Origin: an uncultured Croceitalea sp.
GTDB taxonomy: Bacteria; Bacteroidota; Bacteroidia; Flavobacteriales; Flavobacteriaceae
Assembly (NCBI GenBank): GCA_947499565.1
Contig: CANMOV010000001.1
Coordinates: 868,001 to 932,000, forward strand
Direction of reading: 5' to 3'
Length of the DNA stretch: 64,000 bases
Positions 55,611 to 64,000 of this stretch are shown here, in pieces (position 1 is the first letter of the stretch; each line of letters begins with the position of its first letter). Below the pieces are notes generated by a model. That model had not been told where the DNA came from. It saw only the letters and a program-made list of their open reading frames with translations, and searched no databases. The position numbers and the translations under genes were made by a program.

Positions 55611-56279
55611 ATGAAAACATTACGGATTTTAGCAATTGATGACCATGAAATGACTATGTTGGGATATAAATTTATCCTAGAACGTATTTCATTTGAAGAC
55701 CATACTATAATTGTTGATACTGCCAACTCTTATAAAACTGGTAAAGAAAAAATTGAAGCGTCTGTAAATTCCTTTAAATACGATATTATCTTTTTGGATG
55801 TACAGTTATATCCACCTAATGAAAACCAACCGCATAATGGGGAAGATTTAGGTAAGTTAGCCAGAAAAATTATCCCAAAGACTAAAATAATTTTTATGTC
55901 TTCCTTTAGTGATAATCATAGAATAAATAGCATTCTAAAATCTGTAGACCCAGATGGTTATTTGGTTAAGACAGACATAGACCCAAAATCCTTAGAAGAC
56001 GCCGTTAAGACCGTAACATTTCAACCGCCATATTATTCTTCAAAAGCCTTAGGTGCAATTAGAAAAAGAATGTCTACTCATATTGAGTTAGATGATAATG
56101 ACAAAAAAATATTATATCATTTATCTATAGGCACTAAAACAAAAGATTTAGAAAAACACATAGAGCTATCTCCTTCTACTATTGAGAATAGAAAAAGACA
56201 TTTGAAATCACTTTTTGGAACTGAAAAAGAAAATGATTTAGCGCTAATTTTGGCAGCAAAAAATAGAGGTTTTATATAG
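55611..56279 (+). CDS. LuxR-type response regulator
   Basis: 222 residues. Receiver (about 4-130) with D10-D11, phosphoacceptor D63 (IIFLDVQLYPP) and K120 (LVKTD, without the usual Pro). The C-terminal HTH (about 155-222) has DKKILYHLSIGTKTKDLEKHIELSPSTIENRKRHLKSLFG. It should be the cognate partner of the TPR histidine kinase just upstream. The receiver has an unusual insertion between D63 and the next helix (YPPNENQPHNGED). Targets are unknown. Confidence 0.93.
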   Translation: MKTLRILAIDDHEMTMLGYKFILERISFEDHTIIVDTANSYKTGKEKIEASVNSFKYDIIFLDVQLYPPNENQPHNGEDLGKLARKIIPKTKIIFMSSFSDNHRINSILKSVDPDGYLVKTDIDPKSLEDAVKTVTFQPPYYSSKALGAIRKRMSTHIELDDNDKKILYHLSIGTKTKDLEKHIELSPSTIENRKRHLKSLFGTEKENDLALILAAKNRGFI

Positions 56280-56406
56280 TTTGTCATCCACCTAAATCAT
56301 GTCCATTTTGGTCACCGCCATTATATTTTGTTATTCTTTAACATAATATTAACATTTGTAGCTGTAAATTACATCTAAACCATAGAATTTTTGTGGTTTT
56401 CGTGTA

Positions 56407-57126
56407 ATGAGCTCTGTAAAATTCGGTTTAACTTTATTGAACAAACCGAACTTAATGCGATCAAAGCAAAATACCAACACTAATAGTAAAAGCGCAATAT
56501 CCAAAGGCTATCAAGACATTAATGGTCTTAAGTTGTTTAAAAAACAACTCGAAAAGCATTTTTTTGGAGAAGCTATTATTAGACCAGATACGGACAAGAA
56601 AGATTCAAAATATAATTTAACCATTAATCTTAATTGTAATTTTAGTTTAACAGAAGGTCTAATTCTTTTAAATAGTGGAGATTGGGGTGGTTTTTGTGAA
56701 AACAGCGCTAAATTAGAGCATTCTGGTTTTGAATTATCTGTACTTAACTTACAAAAGGAGAATAATAATAAAGTTGTTTTTGAAGAGATTGCCATTCATT
56801 TTAAAGACACCTCATTATTTATAACTAAAATCCCAAACCAAAATATTACAGATCATCTTTGCACTATACTAAATGCTATTAGTGAAAATTTTGTTCATTT
56901 TACCAAGGGTCTTACAGAAATGCCCTATGAGATTTTTATTCCCGTCTTTGAAGCAACGACCGAAAACGATAGCAGCACTTCATGCGCTAAACCCAAAATG
57001 AAAACCAGTTATTTTGATTATTGGGGAATGTATTTCCAATCAGAAATAGACCAAGATTCTTTGGTTTATGATTTAAAGAGTAAAACTATCATTGATGGTG
57101 ATTTTTTCATCTTAACTAAAGAGTAA
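56407..57126 (+). CDS. Hypothetical protein
   Basis: 239 residues, no signal peptide or membrane segment, Asn/Lys-rich at the start. A second in-frame ATG at 56455 is possible. I do not recognise a family. The middle (LNLNCNFSLTEGLILLNSGDWGGFCENS; VFEEIAIHFKDTSLFITKIPNQNI) looks like an alpha/beta globular domain, and Cys-containing stretches (SSTSCAKPKMKTSYFDYWGMYF) are near the C-terminus. It may be coregulated with the upstream kinase/regulator pair (128-base gap), but no direct link is visible. Confidence 0.6.
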   Translation: MSSVKFGLTLLNKPNLMRSKQNTNTNSKSAISKGYQDINGLKLFKKQLEKHFFGEAIIRPDTDKKDSKYNLTINLNCNFSLTEGLILLNSGDWGGFCENSAKLEHSGFELSVLNLQKENNNKVVFEEIAIHFKDTSLFITKIPNQNITDHLCTILNAISENFVHFTKGLTEMPYEIFIPVFEATTENDSSTSCAKPKMKTSYFDYWGMYFQSEIDQDSLVYDLKSKTIIDGDFFILTKE

Positions 57127-57155
57127 ATCATACCAGTTCTTAATTCTAATGCCTT

Positions 57156-58430
57156 TTAAGCCTTAAACAAAGGTTTAGATTCCATTAGTTGATTTACCTT
57201 TTCTTTAACTGCCTCAATGGTCTTACTATCTCCTGCATTTAAGAGAACTTCATCTATATAATCAACAATAGTGGCCATATCCCCTTCTTTTAGGCCACGA
57301 GTGGTTATAGCAGGAGTTCCAAAACGTACACCGGAAGTAACAAATGGAGACTGGTCATCAAAAGGAACCATATTCTTGTTTGCAGTGATATCTGCTTTTT
57401 CTAAAGCTTTTTCAGCATCTTTACCTGTGATATTTTTATTTCTTAAATCTATCAACATCATATGGTTATCTGTACCACCAGAGATAACTTTATAATCTTT
57501 CGCCATAAATGCTTTAGCCATAGCTTCAGCATTCTTCTTTACCTGAATCATGTAGTGTAAAAAATCATCTGAAAGTGCTTCACCAAAAGCTACTGCCTTA
57601 GCAGCAATAATATGCTCTAAAGGTCCACCTTGGTTTCCAGGAAAAACAGCCAAATCTAGTAATGCAGACATTTTTCTAAGATTTCCATTCTTAAGTCTAA
57701 TTCCAAATGGGTTTTCAAAATTTTCTCCCATCAAAATTAGCCCGCCTCTTGGACCTCTTAATGTTTTATGTGTGGTTGTAGTAACTATATGGCAATGTGG
57801 AATTGGGTCATTTAAAATACCTTTTGCTATTAAACCAGAAGGGTGTGATATATCTGCTAATAACAATGCGCCAACACTATCTGCAATTTCTCTAAAACGC
57901 TTAAAGTCTATATCGCGGGAATATGCAGAAGCACCTGCAATAATCATTTTTGGCTTTTCTTTTTCAGCTATTTCCTGAATCTTATCATAATTGAGCATGC
58001 CTGTCTCTTTTTCAACACCATAAAAAACAGGATTATACAATCTACCAGAAAAGTTTACTGGTGAGCCATGGGTTAAATGTCCTCCATGAGACAAATCGAA
58101 CCCCAATATGGTGTCACCAGGTTTTAAACACGCATGATATACAGAAGCATTTGCTTGAGACCCAGAATGCGGCTGAACATTAGCGTAAACCGCACCAAAA
58201 AGCTCTTTAGCTCTATCTATGGCTAATTGCTCTACTTCATCAACAACTTCGCAACCGCCATAATATCTTTTGCCCGGGTAGCCTTCTGCATATTTATTTG
58301 TTAAAACTGAACCAGCAGCTTCCATAACCTGCGGGCTAGTAAAATTTTCAGATGCAATTAGCTCAATGCCACGTGTTTGTCTTTGTCTTTCTTGTTCAAT
58401 TAAATCAAATATGTGCTCGTCTCTTTGCAT
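57156..58430 (-). CDS. glyA: Serine hydroxymethyltransferase
   Basis: 424 residues from ATG 58430; the longer frame extends into the promoter. Motifs: [50 protein letters not shown], the PLP-lysine region [15 protein letters not shown] (Lys in THKT), and [20 protein letters not shown]. GlyA interconverts serine and glycine with tetrahydrofolate, supplying one-carbon units, including the methylene-THF used by PanB elsewhere in the window. Monocistronic. Confidence 0.97.
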   Translation of the reverse strand: MQRDEHIFDLIEQERQRQTRGIELIASENFTSPQVMEAAGSVLTNKYAEGYPGKRYYGGCEVVDEVEQLAIDRAKELFGAVYANVQPHSGSQANASVYHACLKPGDTILGFDLSHGGHLTHGSPVNFSGRLYNPVFYGVEKETGMLNYDKIQEIAEKEKPKMIIAGASAYSRDIDFKRFREIADSVGALLLADISHPSGLIAKGILNDPIPHCHIVTTTTHKTLRGPRGGLILMGENFENPFGIRLKNGNLRKMSALLDLAVFPGNQGGPLEHIIAAKAVAFGEALSDDFLHYMIQVKKNAEAMAKAFMAKDYKVISGGTDNHMMLIDLRNKNITGKDAEKALEKADITANKNMVPFDDQSPFVTSGVRFGTPAITTRGLKEGDMATIVDYIDEVLLNAGDSKTIEAVKEKVNQLMESKPLFKA

Positions 58431-58449
58431 TTTATACGTATTTAAGGGG

Positions 58450-58457
58450 CAAAAATA
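58450..58457 (-). promoter_or_regulatory. Promoter -7 element for glyA
   Basis: TATTTTTG on the minus strand fits TAnnTTTG and lies 19 bases before the ATG at 58430. No -33 box at normal spacing, so it is supported by one element only. Confidence 0.45.
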
Positions 58458-58618
58458 CAAAGAGAAGTAATCATTAGCACCCCCAAAAAAGCATTATTAT
58501 GTGATTTTTATTCAACAAAAATTAACAATTTTTAATGCCATACAATAATTTGAAAATCAATTAATTACAAATTAATTATACTACATCATCAACAATTTCG
58601 TTTATCAAAAAAACATTT

Positions 58619-58636
58619 TTGGCACAGCTATTGAAA
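58619..58636 (+). promoter_or_regulatory. Sigma-54-like promoter
   Basis: TGGCAC (58620-58625), five bases, TTGAA (58631-58635): GG and the -12 G are ten bases apart as in the TGGCAC-N5-TTGCA consensus; only the C of TTGC differs. The ATG follows at 58667. The TTTG of TTTTTGG could alternatively serve a housekeeping promoter. Confidence 0.5.
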
Positions 58637-58666
58637 ACTTAGCCATAAACCATTAAATCAAAAGCC

Positions 58667-59851
58667 ATGAGAAAATCTTTACTCGTAATCACATTAATTG
58701 TTCTAACTGCCTGCGGAGGAGTTAAGAAAACACAAGAGGCTTTAAACAGCGGAAACTATGTTACCGCAATGAATAAGGCTATTGCAAAACTTTCCGATAA
58801 TAAAACCAGGAAAGGTAATCAAGAGTATGTTCTCTTATTAGAGGAAGCATTTGTAAAAAACAAGAAAAGAGAACTTGAAAAAGTAACCTTTTTAGAAAAA
58901 GATGGTAATCCGGCTAATTTGGAGAAAATTTATAATTCTTATTTAAAACTAAAGCAGTTGCAAAATAGAATTGAGCCTTTGTTGCCTTTACCAGTTTATG
59001 ACGAAAACAGGAATGCAGAGTTTAGTTTTAATAACTACGATGCTAAAATAATTCAAACAAAAACTGAATTGTCAGAGTATTTATATGCTAATGCTTCGGA
59101 CTTACTTAAAAATGCGGTTAACAAATATGATTTTAGACAAGCATATGATGATTTCAACTATTTAAATAAGATCAATCCAGGTTACTACAATACCGTTGTT
59201 AAAATGGATGAAGCTTATAAAAAAGGATTGGACTATGTAAAAATAGAGTTGCGAAATGACACGCAGCAGATAATCCCTGAGCGACTAGAAGAAGAGCTGC
59301 TAGACTTTAATACCTATGGCATTAATAGTCTTTGGACTCAGTTTCATAAAAACCCAATCGAATCTGTAAAATATGATTATGCCATGTATTTAGATTTTAG
59401 AGAAATTAATATTTCTCCAGAACAAACAAATGAAAAACAAATAATCAAAGAAAAGCAGATTAGAGATGGCTATGACTATGTTTTAGATTCAAACGGAAAC
59501 GTTGCCAAGGATAGTTTAGGTAATGATATTAAAGTTGATAAATTTAAAAAAGTAAGATGTAGCTTTTATCAATTTACCCAGTTTAAGAATGCACAAGTTG
59601 GAGCAAAGGTGAGTTTTGTTGATTTAGAGAACGGTCAAGAGGTTAACTCCTACCCTATATCTAGTGAGTTTGTTTTTGAGCATGTTTATGCGAACTATAG
59701 CGGTGATAAAAGAGCTTTGGAAAATGACTTAATAGCACTTTTAGATTTAGCAGCAGTACCATTTCCTACTAATGAACAAATGGTCTATGATGCCGGTGAA
59801 GATTTAAAAGCACGACTTAAAAATGTAGTCCAAAGACATAATTTTAATTAG
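58667..59851 (+). CDS. Conserved lipoprotein of unknown function
   Basis: 394 residues. Lipobox VLTAC (Cys ~16). Helical N-terminal half with TPR-like pattern (GNYVTAMNKAIAKLSDNKTRKGNQEY), then mixed alpha/beta content with TQFKNAQVGAKVSFVDLENGQEVNSYPISSEFVFEHVYANYSGD near the end. A flavobacterial conserved family I cannot name. Behind a sigma-54-like promoter and followed by a good terminator, so it is an independent transcription unit. Outer- or inner-membrane placement cannot be decided. Confidence 0.75.
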   Translation: MRKSLLVITLIVLTACGGVKKTQEALNSGNYVTAMNKAIAKLSDNKTRKGNQEYVLLLEEAFVKNKKRELEKVTFLEKDGNPANLEKIYNSYLKLKQLQNRIEPLLPLPVYDENRNAEFSFNNYDAKIIQTKTELSEYLYANASDLLKNAVNKYDFRQAYDDFNYLNKINPGYYNTVVKMDEAYKKGLDYVKIELRNDTQQIIPERLEEELLDFNTYGINSLWTQFHKNPIESVKYDYAMYLDFREINISPEQTNEKQIIKEKQIRDGYDYVLDSNGNVAKDSLGNDIKVDKFKKVRCSFYQFTQFKNAQVGAKVSFVDLENGQEVNSYPISSEFVFEHVYANYSGDKRALENDLIALLDLAAVPFPTNEQMVYDAGEDLKARLKNVVQRHNFN

Positions 59852-59859
59852 AATACTTT

Positions 59860-59888
59860 AAGCCCTAACGAAAGTTGGGGCTTTTTTA
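59860..59888. terminator. Terminator between convergent genes
   Basis: AAGCCCTAAC (59860-59869), loop GAAA, GTTGGGGCTT (59874-59883, one wobble pair), then T's on the plus strand. It overlaps the end of the convergent gene's stop. Confidence 0.75.
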
Positions 59889-60278
59889 TACAAATTGTTC
59901 AAGTGAAACTTCTGATATTGCTCCATGCGATGTATGGAATACCGTTACCCCATTCTTTATGATAAGTAATTGAGGGGATTGATGAAGCACTTGAAATTTA
60001 ATTGCCACTTCATTAGAAACAGCTCGGTAAGCGTGAAGGTCTAAAAAATAAAGGTCCATATGCTCCGAATCTATACCATAGGTATCCACAAACATATTTA
60101 AAACCATTCGGCTTATCCCACAAGTAGTAGAATGTTTAAAAATAACTTGTGTTTTGGTTTTAGATTTTTTTTCTATTTCATCTAACTGCCCCATAGATTG
60201 CAATGGAATCCATGGCAAAACTTTCTCTTCTTTTTTTGCATCTGAATTTCCACTAAACAAACTCCCAAATAAACCCAT
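59886..60278 (-). CDS. ytxJ: Bacillithiol system protein YtxJ (monothiol bacilliredoxin-like)
   Basis: 130 residues. Thioredoxin-like fold with the single-cysteine motif FKHSTTCGISRMVLNMF, the key feature of YtxJ (HSTxCxIS). Later QSPQLLIIKNGVTVFHTSHGAIS matches the cis-Pro/C-terminal part. The family is thought to remove bacillithiol from mixed disulfides during stress. Convergent with the lipoprotein gene and divergent from clpB, with which it shares a region of inverted repeats. Confidence 0.88.
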   Translation of the reverse strand: MGLFGSLFSGNSDAKKEEKVLPWIPLQSMGQLDEIEKKSKTKTQVIFKHSTTCGISRMVLNMFVDTYGIDSEHMDLYFLDLHAYRAVSNEVAIKFQVLHQSPQLLIIKNGVTVFHTSHGAISEVSLEQFV

Positions 60279-60325
60279 ATTACATTTTTAATCTCTGTCG
60301 AAATTTATACTACAACTTACAGATA

Positions 60326-60372
60326 CAGACAAAATGTCCTTTATTTTCAATGCTTTAGCGACATTTTGACTG
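60326..60372. promoter_or_regulatory. 13-bp inverted repeat upstream of clpB
   Basis: CAGACAAAATGTC (60326-60338) and GACATTTTGACTG (60360-60372) are inverted copies with one mismatch, separated by 21 bases, 50 bases before the clpB ATG. The half-site resembles TGTCAGAAAGTGTCC upstream of dnaK. A candidate stress-regulator operator; ytxJ could share it. Confidence 0.45.
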
Positions 60373-60421
60373 TTGCTTCTAACTGGTAAGGTTGTTGTTC
60401 GTTTACATAAAAACAATTGAA

Positions 60422-63022
60422 ATGAATTTTAACAACTTTACTATAAAATCACAAGAAGCCCTGCAACAAGCGCAGCAAATTACGCAAGGTTTTGGGCATC
60501 AACAAATAGAAAACGAACATCTTTTTAAAGCAATAACAGAAGTAGATGAAAATGTATTGCCATTTATTCTAAAGAAGCTTAATGTAAACCATGCTATAAT
60601 TAATCAAATTGTAGAAAAAGAGTTGGAAAGCTTTGCAAAAGTTTCAGGTGTCGAGATTGCGCTTTCTAGAGAAGCGGGTAAAACTTTAAATGAGGCCACA
60701 ATTATTGCTAAAAAGATGGGTGATGACTTTGTGTCTATTGAACACTTACTGTTAGCCATATTTAAGTCGAAAAGTAAGATAAGCCAAATCTTAAAGGATA
60801 ATAGCGTAACTGAAAAGGATTTAAATAAAGCGATTGAAGAATTACGAAAAGGTGGTAAGGTAACTTCCCAGAGTGCCGAAGACACCTATAATTCTTTAGA
60901 TAAGTATGCTAAAAACCTAAATTCACTAGCAGATTCAGGAAAATTAGACCCTGTGATTGGACGAGATGAAGAAATTAGAAGGATTCTACAGATTCTATCT
61001 CGAAGAACAAAAAACAATCCGATGCTAGTTGGTGAGCCTGGAGTTGGTAAAACTGCTATAGCCGAGGGTTTAGCCCATAGAATTGTACAAGGAGATGTGC
61101 CAGAGAATCTTAAGGATAAAATTATTTATTCGTTAGATATGGGTGCGCTTATCGCTGGGGCCAAATATAAAGGAGAATTTGAAGAACGCTTAAAATCCGT
61201 TATTAAAGAAGTTACCTCTTCTGATGGGGATATTGTCCTTTTTATAGATGAGATACATACATTGGTTGGAGCTGGTGGTGGTCAAGGAGCTATGGATGCT
61301 GCAAATATTCTAAAACCCGCTCTAGCAAGAGGAGAGTTAAGAGCTATTGGAGCAACCACCTTGGATGAATACCAGAAGTATTTTGAAAAAGACAAGGCCT
61401 TAGAGCGACGCTTTCAAAAGGTGGTCGTAGATGAGCCAGATACCGAAAGTGCTATCTCAATCCTTAGAGGAATAAAAGAAAAGTATGAGGCGCACCATAA
61501 GGTTCGCATAAAAGATGAGGCGGTAATTTCTGCCGTGGAACTATCGCAGCGTTATATTACCAATCGCTTTTTACCAGATAAAGCTATAGACCTAATTGAT
61601 GAAGCAGCTTCTAAGCTTCGTATGGAAATTAACTCCAAACCAGAAGAATTAGATGTGTTGGACAGAAAAATTATGCAGCTTGAGATTGAAATAGAAGCTA
61701 TTAAAAGAGAAAATGACAGTGCTAAACTAAAATCCTTAAACCTAGAACTAGCAAATTTTAAGGAGCAGCGAAACGAGATTTTTGCCAAATGGGAGAGCGA
61801 GAAAACTGTAGTAGACAATATCCAAAAAACAAAACAGGATATAGAAACTTATAAATTGGATGCAGAACGTGCAGAACGTAATGGTGACTATGGCAAAGTT
61901 GCAGAACTTCGTTATGGAAAAATTAAGGAAGCGCAAGAGCAACTAGATACGTTAAATATAGAATTGCAAGAGCAACAAAAGTCTAGCACACTCATTAAAG
62001 AAGAAGTCACCAATGAAGATATTGCCGAAGTAGTAGCTAAATGGACGGGGATTCCAGTAACAAAGATGCTGCAAAGCGAGCGAGAAAAATTGTTACAGCT
62101 AGAAGATGTTTTGCACAAAAGAGTTGTTGGGCAAGAAGAGGCTATTGAAGCCGTATCAGATGCTATCAGACGCAGCAGAACGGGTTTACATGATACAAAA
62201 AAGCCTATAGGTTCTTTTATGTTCTTAGGTACTACTGGAGTGGGTAAGACTGAGTTAGCAAAAACGCTTGCTGCCTATTTATTTGACGATGAAAATGCAA
62301 TGACCCGTATTGATATGAGTGAATACCAAGAACGCCACTCGGTAAGCAGATTAGTGGGTGCTCCTCCAGGATATGTAGGTTATGATGAAGGCGGTCAATT
62401 GACCGAAGCAGTTAGGAGAAGACCCTATTCCGTAATTCTTTTAGATGAGATTGAAAAAGCACACCCAGATACATTTAATATTTTACTTCAAGTATTAGAT
62501 GAAGGTAGGCTAACAGATAATAAAGGCCGAATTGCAGATTTTAAAAACTGTATCATTATTATGACCAGTAATATGGGAAGCCATATTATTCAAGAAAAGT
62601 TTGAGAATAATACAGACTTACATACTGCTACCGAAGCAGCAAGGATTGAAGTCTTAGGGCTTTTAAAAAAGACGATACGCCCTGAATTTTTAAATAGAAT
62701 TGATGATATTATAATGTTTACCCCGCTTAATAAAGAAGACATAAAACAAATAGTTGGTATTCAATTAGAGCAATTAAAAAAGATGTTGCTTAAGCAAAAT
62801 ATTACATTAGATGCAACTGATGAAGCTATAACTTATTTAAGCACTAAGGGATTTGATGTGCAGTATGGCGCTAGACCTATAAAAAGGATAATTCAGAAAG
62901 AAGTCCTGAATAAGCTATCAAAACAGCTTTTGGCGGGTACCATTAAAAATGAAAGCATTATCCTAATAGACTCATTTGATGAAAAACTGGTATTTCGAAA
63001 TCAGAATGAACTGGTAAAATAA
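60422..63022 (+). CDS. clpB: ATP-dependent disaggregase ClpB
   Basis: 866 residues from ATG 60422; ten extra residues in the longer frame are unlikely. N-terminal Clp_N double repeat (about 1-145), NBD1 with [13 protein letters not shown] and [13 protein letters not shown], the coiled-coil middle domain (about 400-525, [21 protein letters not shown]) that separates ClpB from ClpA/C, and NBD2 with [17 protein letters not shown] and [13 protein letters not shown], plus the C-terminal D2-small domain. It extracts proteins from aggregates in cooperation with DnaK, whose gene is elsewhere in this window. Confidence 0.97.
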   Translation: MNFNNFTIKSQEALQQAQQITQGFGHQQIENEHLFKAITEVDENVLPFILKKLNVNHAIINQIVEKELESFAKVSGVEIALSREAGKTLNEATIIAKKMGDDFVSIEHLLLAIFKSKSKISQILKDNSVTEKDLNKAIEELRKGGKVTSQSAEDTYNSLDKYAKNLNSLADSGKLDPVIGRDEEIRRILQILSRRTKNNPMLVGEPGVGKTAIAEGLAHRIVQGDVPENLKDKIIYSLDMGALIAGAKYKGEFEERLKSVIKEVTSSDGDIVLFIDEIHTLVGAGGGQGAMDAANILKPALARGELRAIGATTLDEYQKYFEKDKALERRFQKVVVDEPDTESAISILRGIKEKYEAHHKVRIKDEAVISAVELSQRYITNRFLPDKAIDLIDEAASKLRMEINSKPEELDVLDRKIMQLEIEIEAIKRENDSAKLKSLNLELANFKEQRNEIFAKWESEKTVVDNIQKTKQDIETYKLDAERAERNGDYGKVAELRYGKIKEAQEQLDTLNIELQEQQKSSTLIKEEVTNEDIAEVVAKWTGIPVTKMLQSEREKLLQLEDVLHKRVVGQEEAIEAVSDAIRRSRTGLHDTKKPIGSFMFLGTTGVGKTELAKTLAAYLFDDENAMTRIDMSEYQERHSVSRLVGAPPGYVGYDEGGQLTEAVRRRPYSVILLDEIEKAHPDTFNILLQVLDEGRLTDNKGRIADFKNCIIIMTSNMGSHIIQEKFENNTDLHTATEAARIEVLGLLKKTIRPEFLNRIDDIIMFTPLNKEDIKQIVGIQLEQLKKMLLKQNITLDATDEAITYLSTKGFDVQYGARPIKRIIQKEVLNKLSKQLLAGTIKNESIILIDSFDEKLVFRNQNELVK

Positions 63023-63044
63023 CCTACATATAATAGTTTTATAT

Positions 63045-63073
63045 AAAAGGCATCCTATTTGGGTGCCTTTTTA
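63045..63073 (+). terminator. Terminator after clpB
   Basis: AAAGGCATCC (63046-63055), 5-base loop, GGGTGCCTTT (63061-63070, one wobble pair), then T's. Confidence 0.8.
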
Positions 63074-63126
63074 AATACCATGCAGTATATATTTTTTCTA
63101 TCTTAGCTAGCACCAAACTATTTATC

Positions 63127-63723
63127 ATGTCTACCAAAGCGGAACGAACCACACAGTATATTATAGAAACTGTTGCTCCCATTTTTAATAAGCATGGCTA
63201 TGTAGGTACCAGTATGAGTCACTTAACTGAAGCAACTGGTCTTACTAAAGGTGCTATCTATGGTAATTTTGAAAATAAAGAAGCACTAGCTTTAGATGCA
63301 TTTCAGTTCAACAGGAAGCTTTTATTAAACAAAGTAGACGAATTATTAAGTGTAGATGGAAACTCTTTAGATAAAATTTATTCTCTTATAAATTTTTACA
63401 GGCAATATGATGTTTTTACTTTGCAAATGGGGGGGTGTCCAATTTTAAATATTGGGGTAGATGCACAGCATAATAATTCTATGTTAGCTGCTGCAAACAA
63501 AGAAACCATTAAAGAAGTTGAGGGGAAAATAGCTTTAGTAATTGAAAATGGTGTTAATGCCGATGAAATGAAAATTCCCGTTCCTCCGCTACAATTCGCA
63601 AAACAACTTTATACTATACTTCAAGGTGCAGTGGCCATGGCTACCATGACGAGAGACAGAAAGTATTTGGTAAACACAATGGCCTATTTAGAACTTTTAG
63701 TAAAAAAAGAAATTACAAAATAG
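63127..63723 (+). CDS. TetR/AcrR family transcriptional regulator
   Basis: 198 residues. N-terminal HTH (about 8-54): YIIETVAPIFNKHGYVGTSMSHLTEATGLTKGAIYGNFENKEAL. The C-terminal ligand domain is helical and contains GGCPILNIGVDAQHN, a motif shared with the YcdC/AcrR-like clade that includes quorum- or lipid-responsive repressors. The ligand and targets are unknown; no divergent target gene is adjacent. The convergent PorP/SprF-type gene's stop is one base away. Confidence 0.9.
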   Translation: MSTKAERTTQYIIETVAPIFNKHGYVGTSMSHLTEATGLTKGAIYGNFENKEALALDAFQFNRKLLLNKVDELLSVDGNSLDKIYSLINFYRQYDVFTLQMGGCPILNIGVDAQHNNSMLAAANKETIKEVEGKIALVIENGVNADEMKIPVPPLQFAKQLYTILQGAVAMATMTRDRKYLVNTMAYLELLVKKEITK

Positions 63724-63724
63724 T

Positions 63725-64000
63725 TTATTTTCTTACCCTAAAAATCCAAGTCTTTTCTTGATACTTACCATTTAGATTACTATTTCTTGCTTTTCGGGCC
63801 TCCTCAATAGTATTGTATTTTGCTAAGTAAACGTAATTGTAGTTGTTCTGGGTTCTATAGAAGGATTTAGGTTCTAAGCCCTTATCTTTCATAGATTTCA
63901 TAAAAGCATTGAAATACTTTTCAGTACCAAAAACATTTGCAATTAGATAAAATCCCGGGGCTAATCCTTCAATTGTTGTGCTAGTAACTTCCTCATACTT
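63725..64000 (-). CDS. C-terminal SPOR-like domain of a second PorP/SprF-type protein (partial)
   Basis: An open minus-strand frame of 91 codons runs from the right edge to a stop at 63727-63725; it was not on any ORF list. The encoded tail (GFYLIANVFGTEKYFNAF, GLEPKSFYR, NYVYLAKYNTIEEA, YQEKTWIFRV) closely matches the C-terminal SPOR-like domain of the PorP/SprF protein at 17872-19536 (GYYMIANVFKNEKYLKSF, GLDAKKFYN, HYVYLAGYKSKSDA, YQEDKWIMEV). The remainder, presumably a PorP/SprF barrel, lies outside the window. That the rest is a barrel is inference. Confidence 0.8.
   Translation of the reverse strand, partial: KYEEVTSTTIEGLAPGFYLIANVFGTEKYFNAFMKSMKDKGLEPKSFYRTQNNYNYVYLAKYNTIEEARKARNSNLNGKYQEKTWIFRVRK

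Overview
The window looks like a piece of chromosome from a marine-type member of the Flavobacteriaceae (Bacteroidota). Reasons: AT-rich DNA; several PorP/SprF-type and CHU_C-type proteins of the type IX secretion / gliding system; TAnnTTTG promoter boxes instead of E. coli-like -10 boxes; A-rich leaders without Shine-Dalgarno sequences; a Bacteroidota-type SRP RNA; and many flavobacterial conserved hypotheticals. There is no complete tRNA or rRNA, no CRISPR array and no transposase.

Layout. 1-1240: 3' end of a cyanophycinase-like (S51) gene, a translationally coupled gene broken just after its signal peptide, and two scraps resembling tRNA-Ser 3' ends. 1242-15004 (minus): a three-gene surface-adhesin operon, with a ~3,618-residue PKD-like/DUF11 repeat protein ending in a type B T9SS sorting domain, a PorP/SprF protein, and a PorE-like TPR/propeller/OmpA protein. 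15318-20750: small membrane protein, RluF, a second T9SS-type pair (a PD40 protein without OmpA, and a PorP/SprF barrel carrying a C-terminal SPOR-like domain) and a LuxR-type response regulator. 20770-20944: a palindromic intergenic repeat.

20973-34589: DnaK, L-serine dehydratase, DUF2200, alkaline phosphatase, sulfatase, PanB, signal peptidase II, a GDSL hydrolase, an RluA-type pseudouridine synthase, a DUF4252 lipoprotein, an M23 peptidase and a large helical protein. 34735-39003: a tight leuA-leuC-leuD-leuB operon. 39005-52260: TlpA-like proteins, PheT, fasciclin protein, ABC-F protein, transaldolase-like protein, SDR, the SRP RNA gene (ffs, minus strand, absent from an ORF view), glutaminyl cyclotransferase, thioesterase and a beta-helix-like lipoprotein. 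52369-56279: a signalling cluster made of a LytTR regulator with a degenerate receiver, a 47-residue lipoprotein, a TPR-histidine kinase and a LuxR response regulator. 56407-64000: a hypothetical, GlyA, a lipoprotein behind a sigma-54-like promoter, YtxJ, ClpB, a TetR regulator, and the 3' end of a second PorP/SprF-SPOR-type gene.

The most distinctive biology is the cell-surface machinery. In the first set the predicted peptidoglycan anchor (OmpA) sits on the propeller protein; in the second the propeller protein lacks OmpA and the barrel carries a SPOR-like domain instead. The same SPOR-like tail recurs at the right edge. Other points of interest: one GC-rich, apparently foreign repeat inside the adhesin gene, a pseudo-receiver LytTR protein, a sigma-54-like promoter, and inverted repeats upstream of dnaK and clpB.
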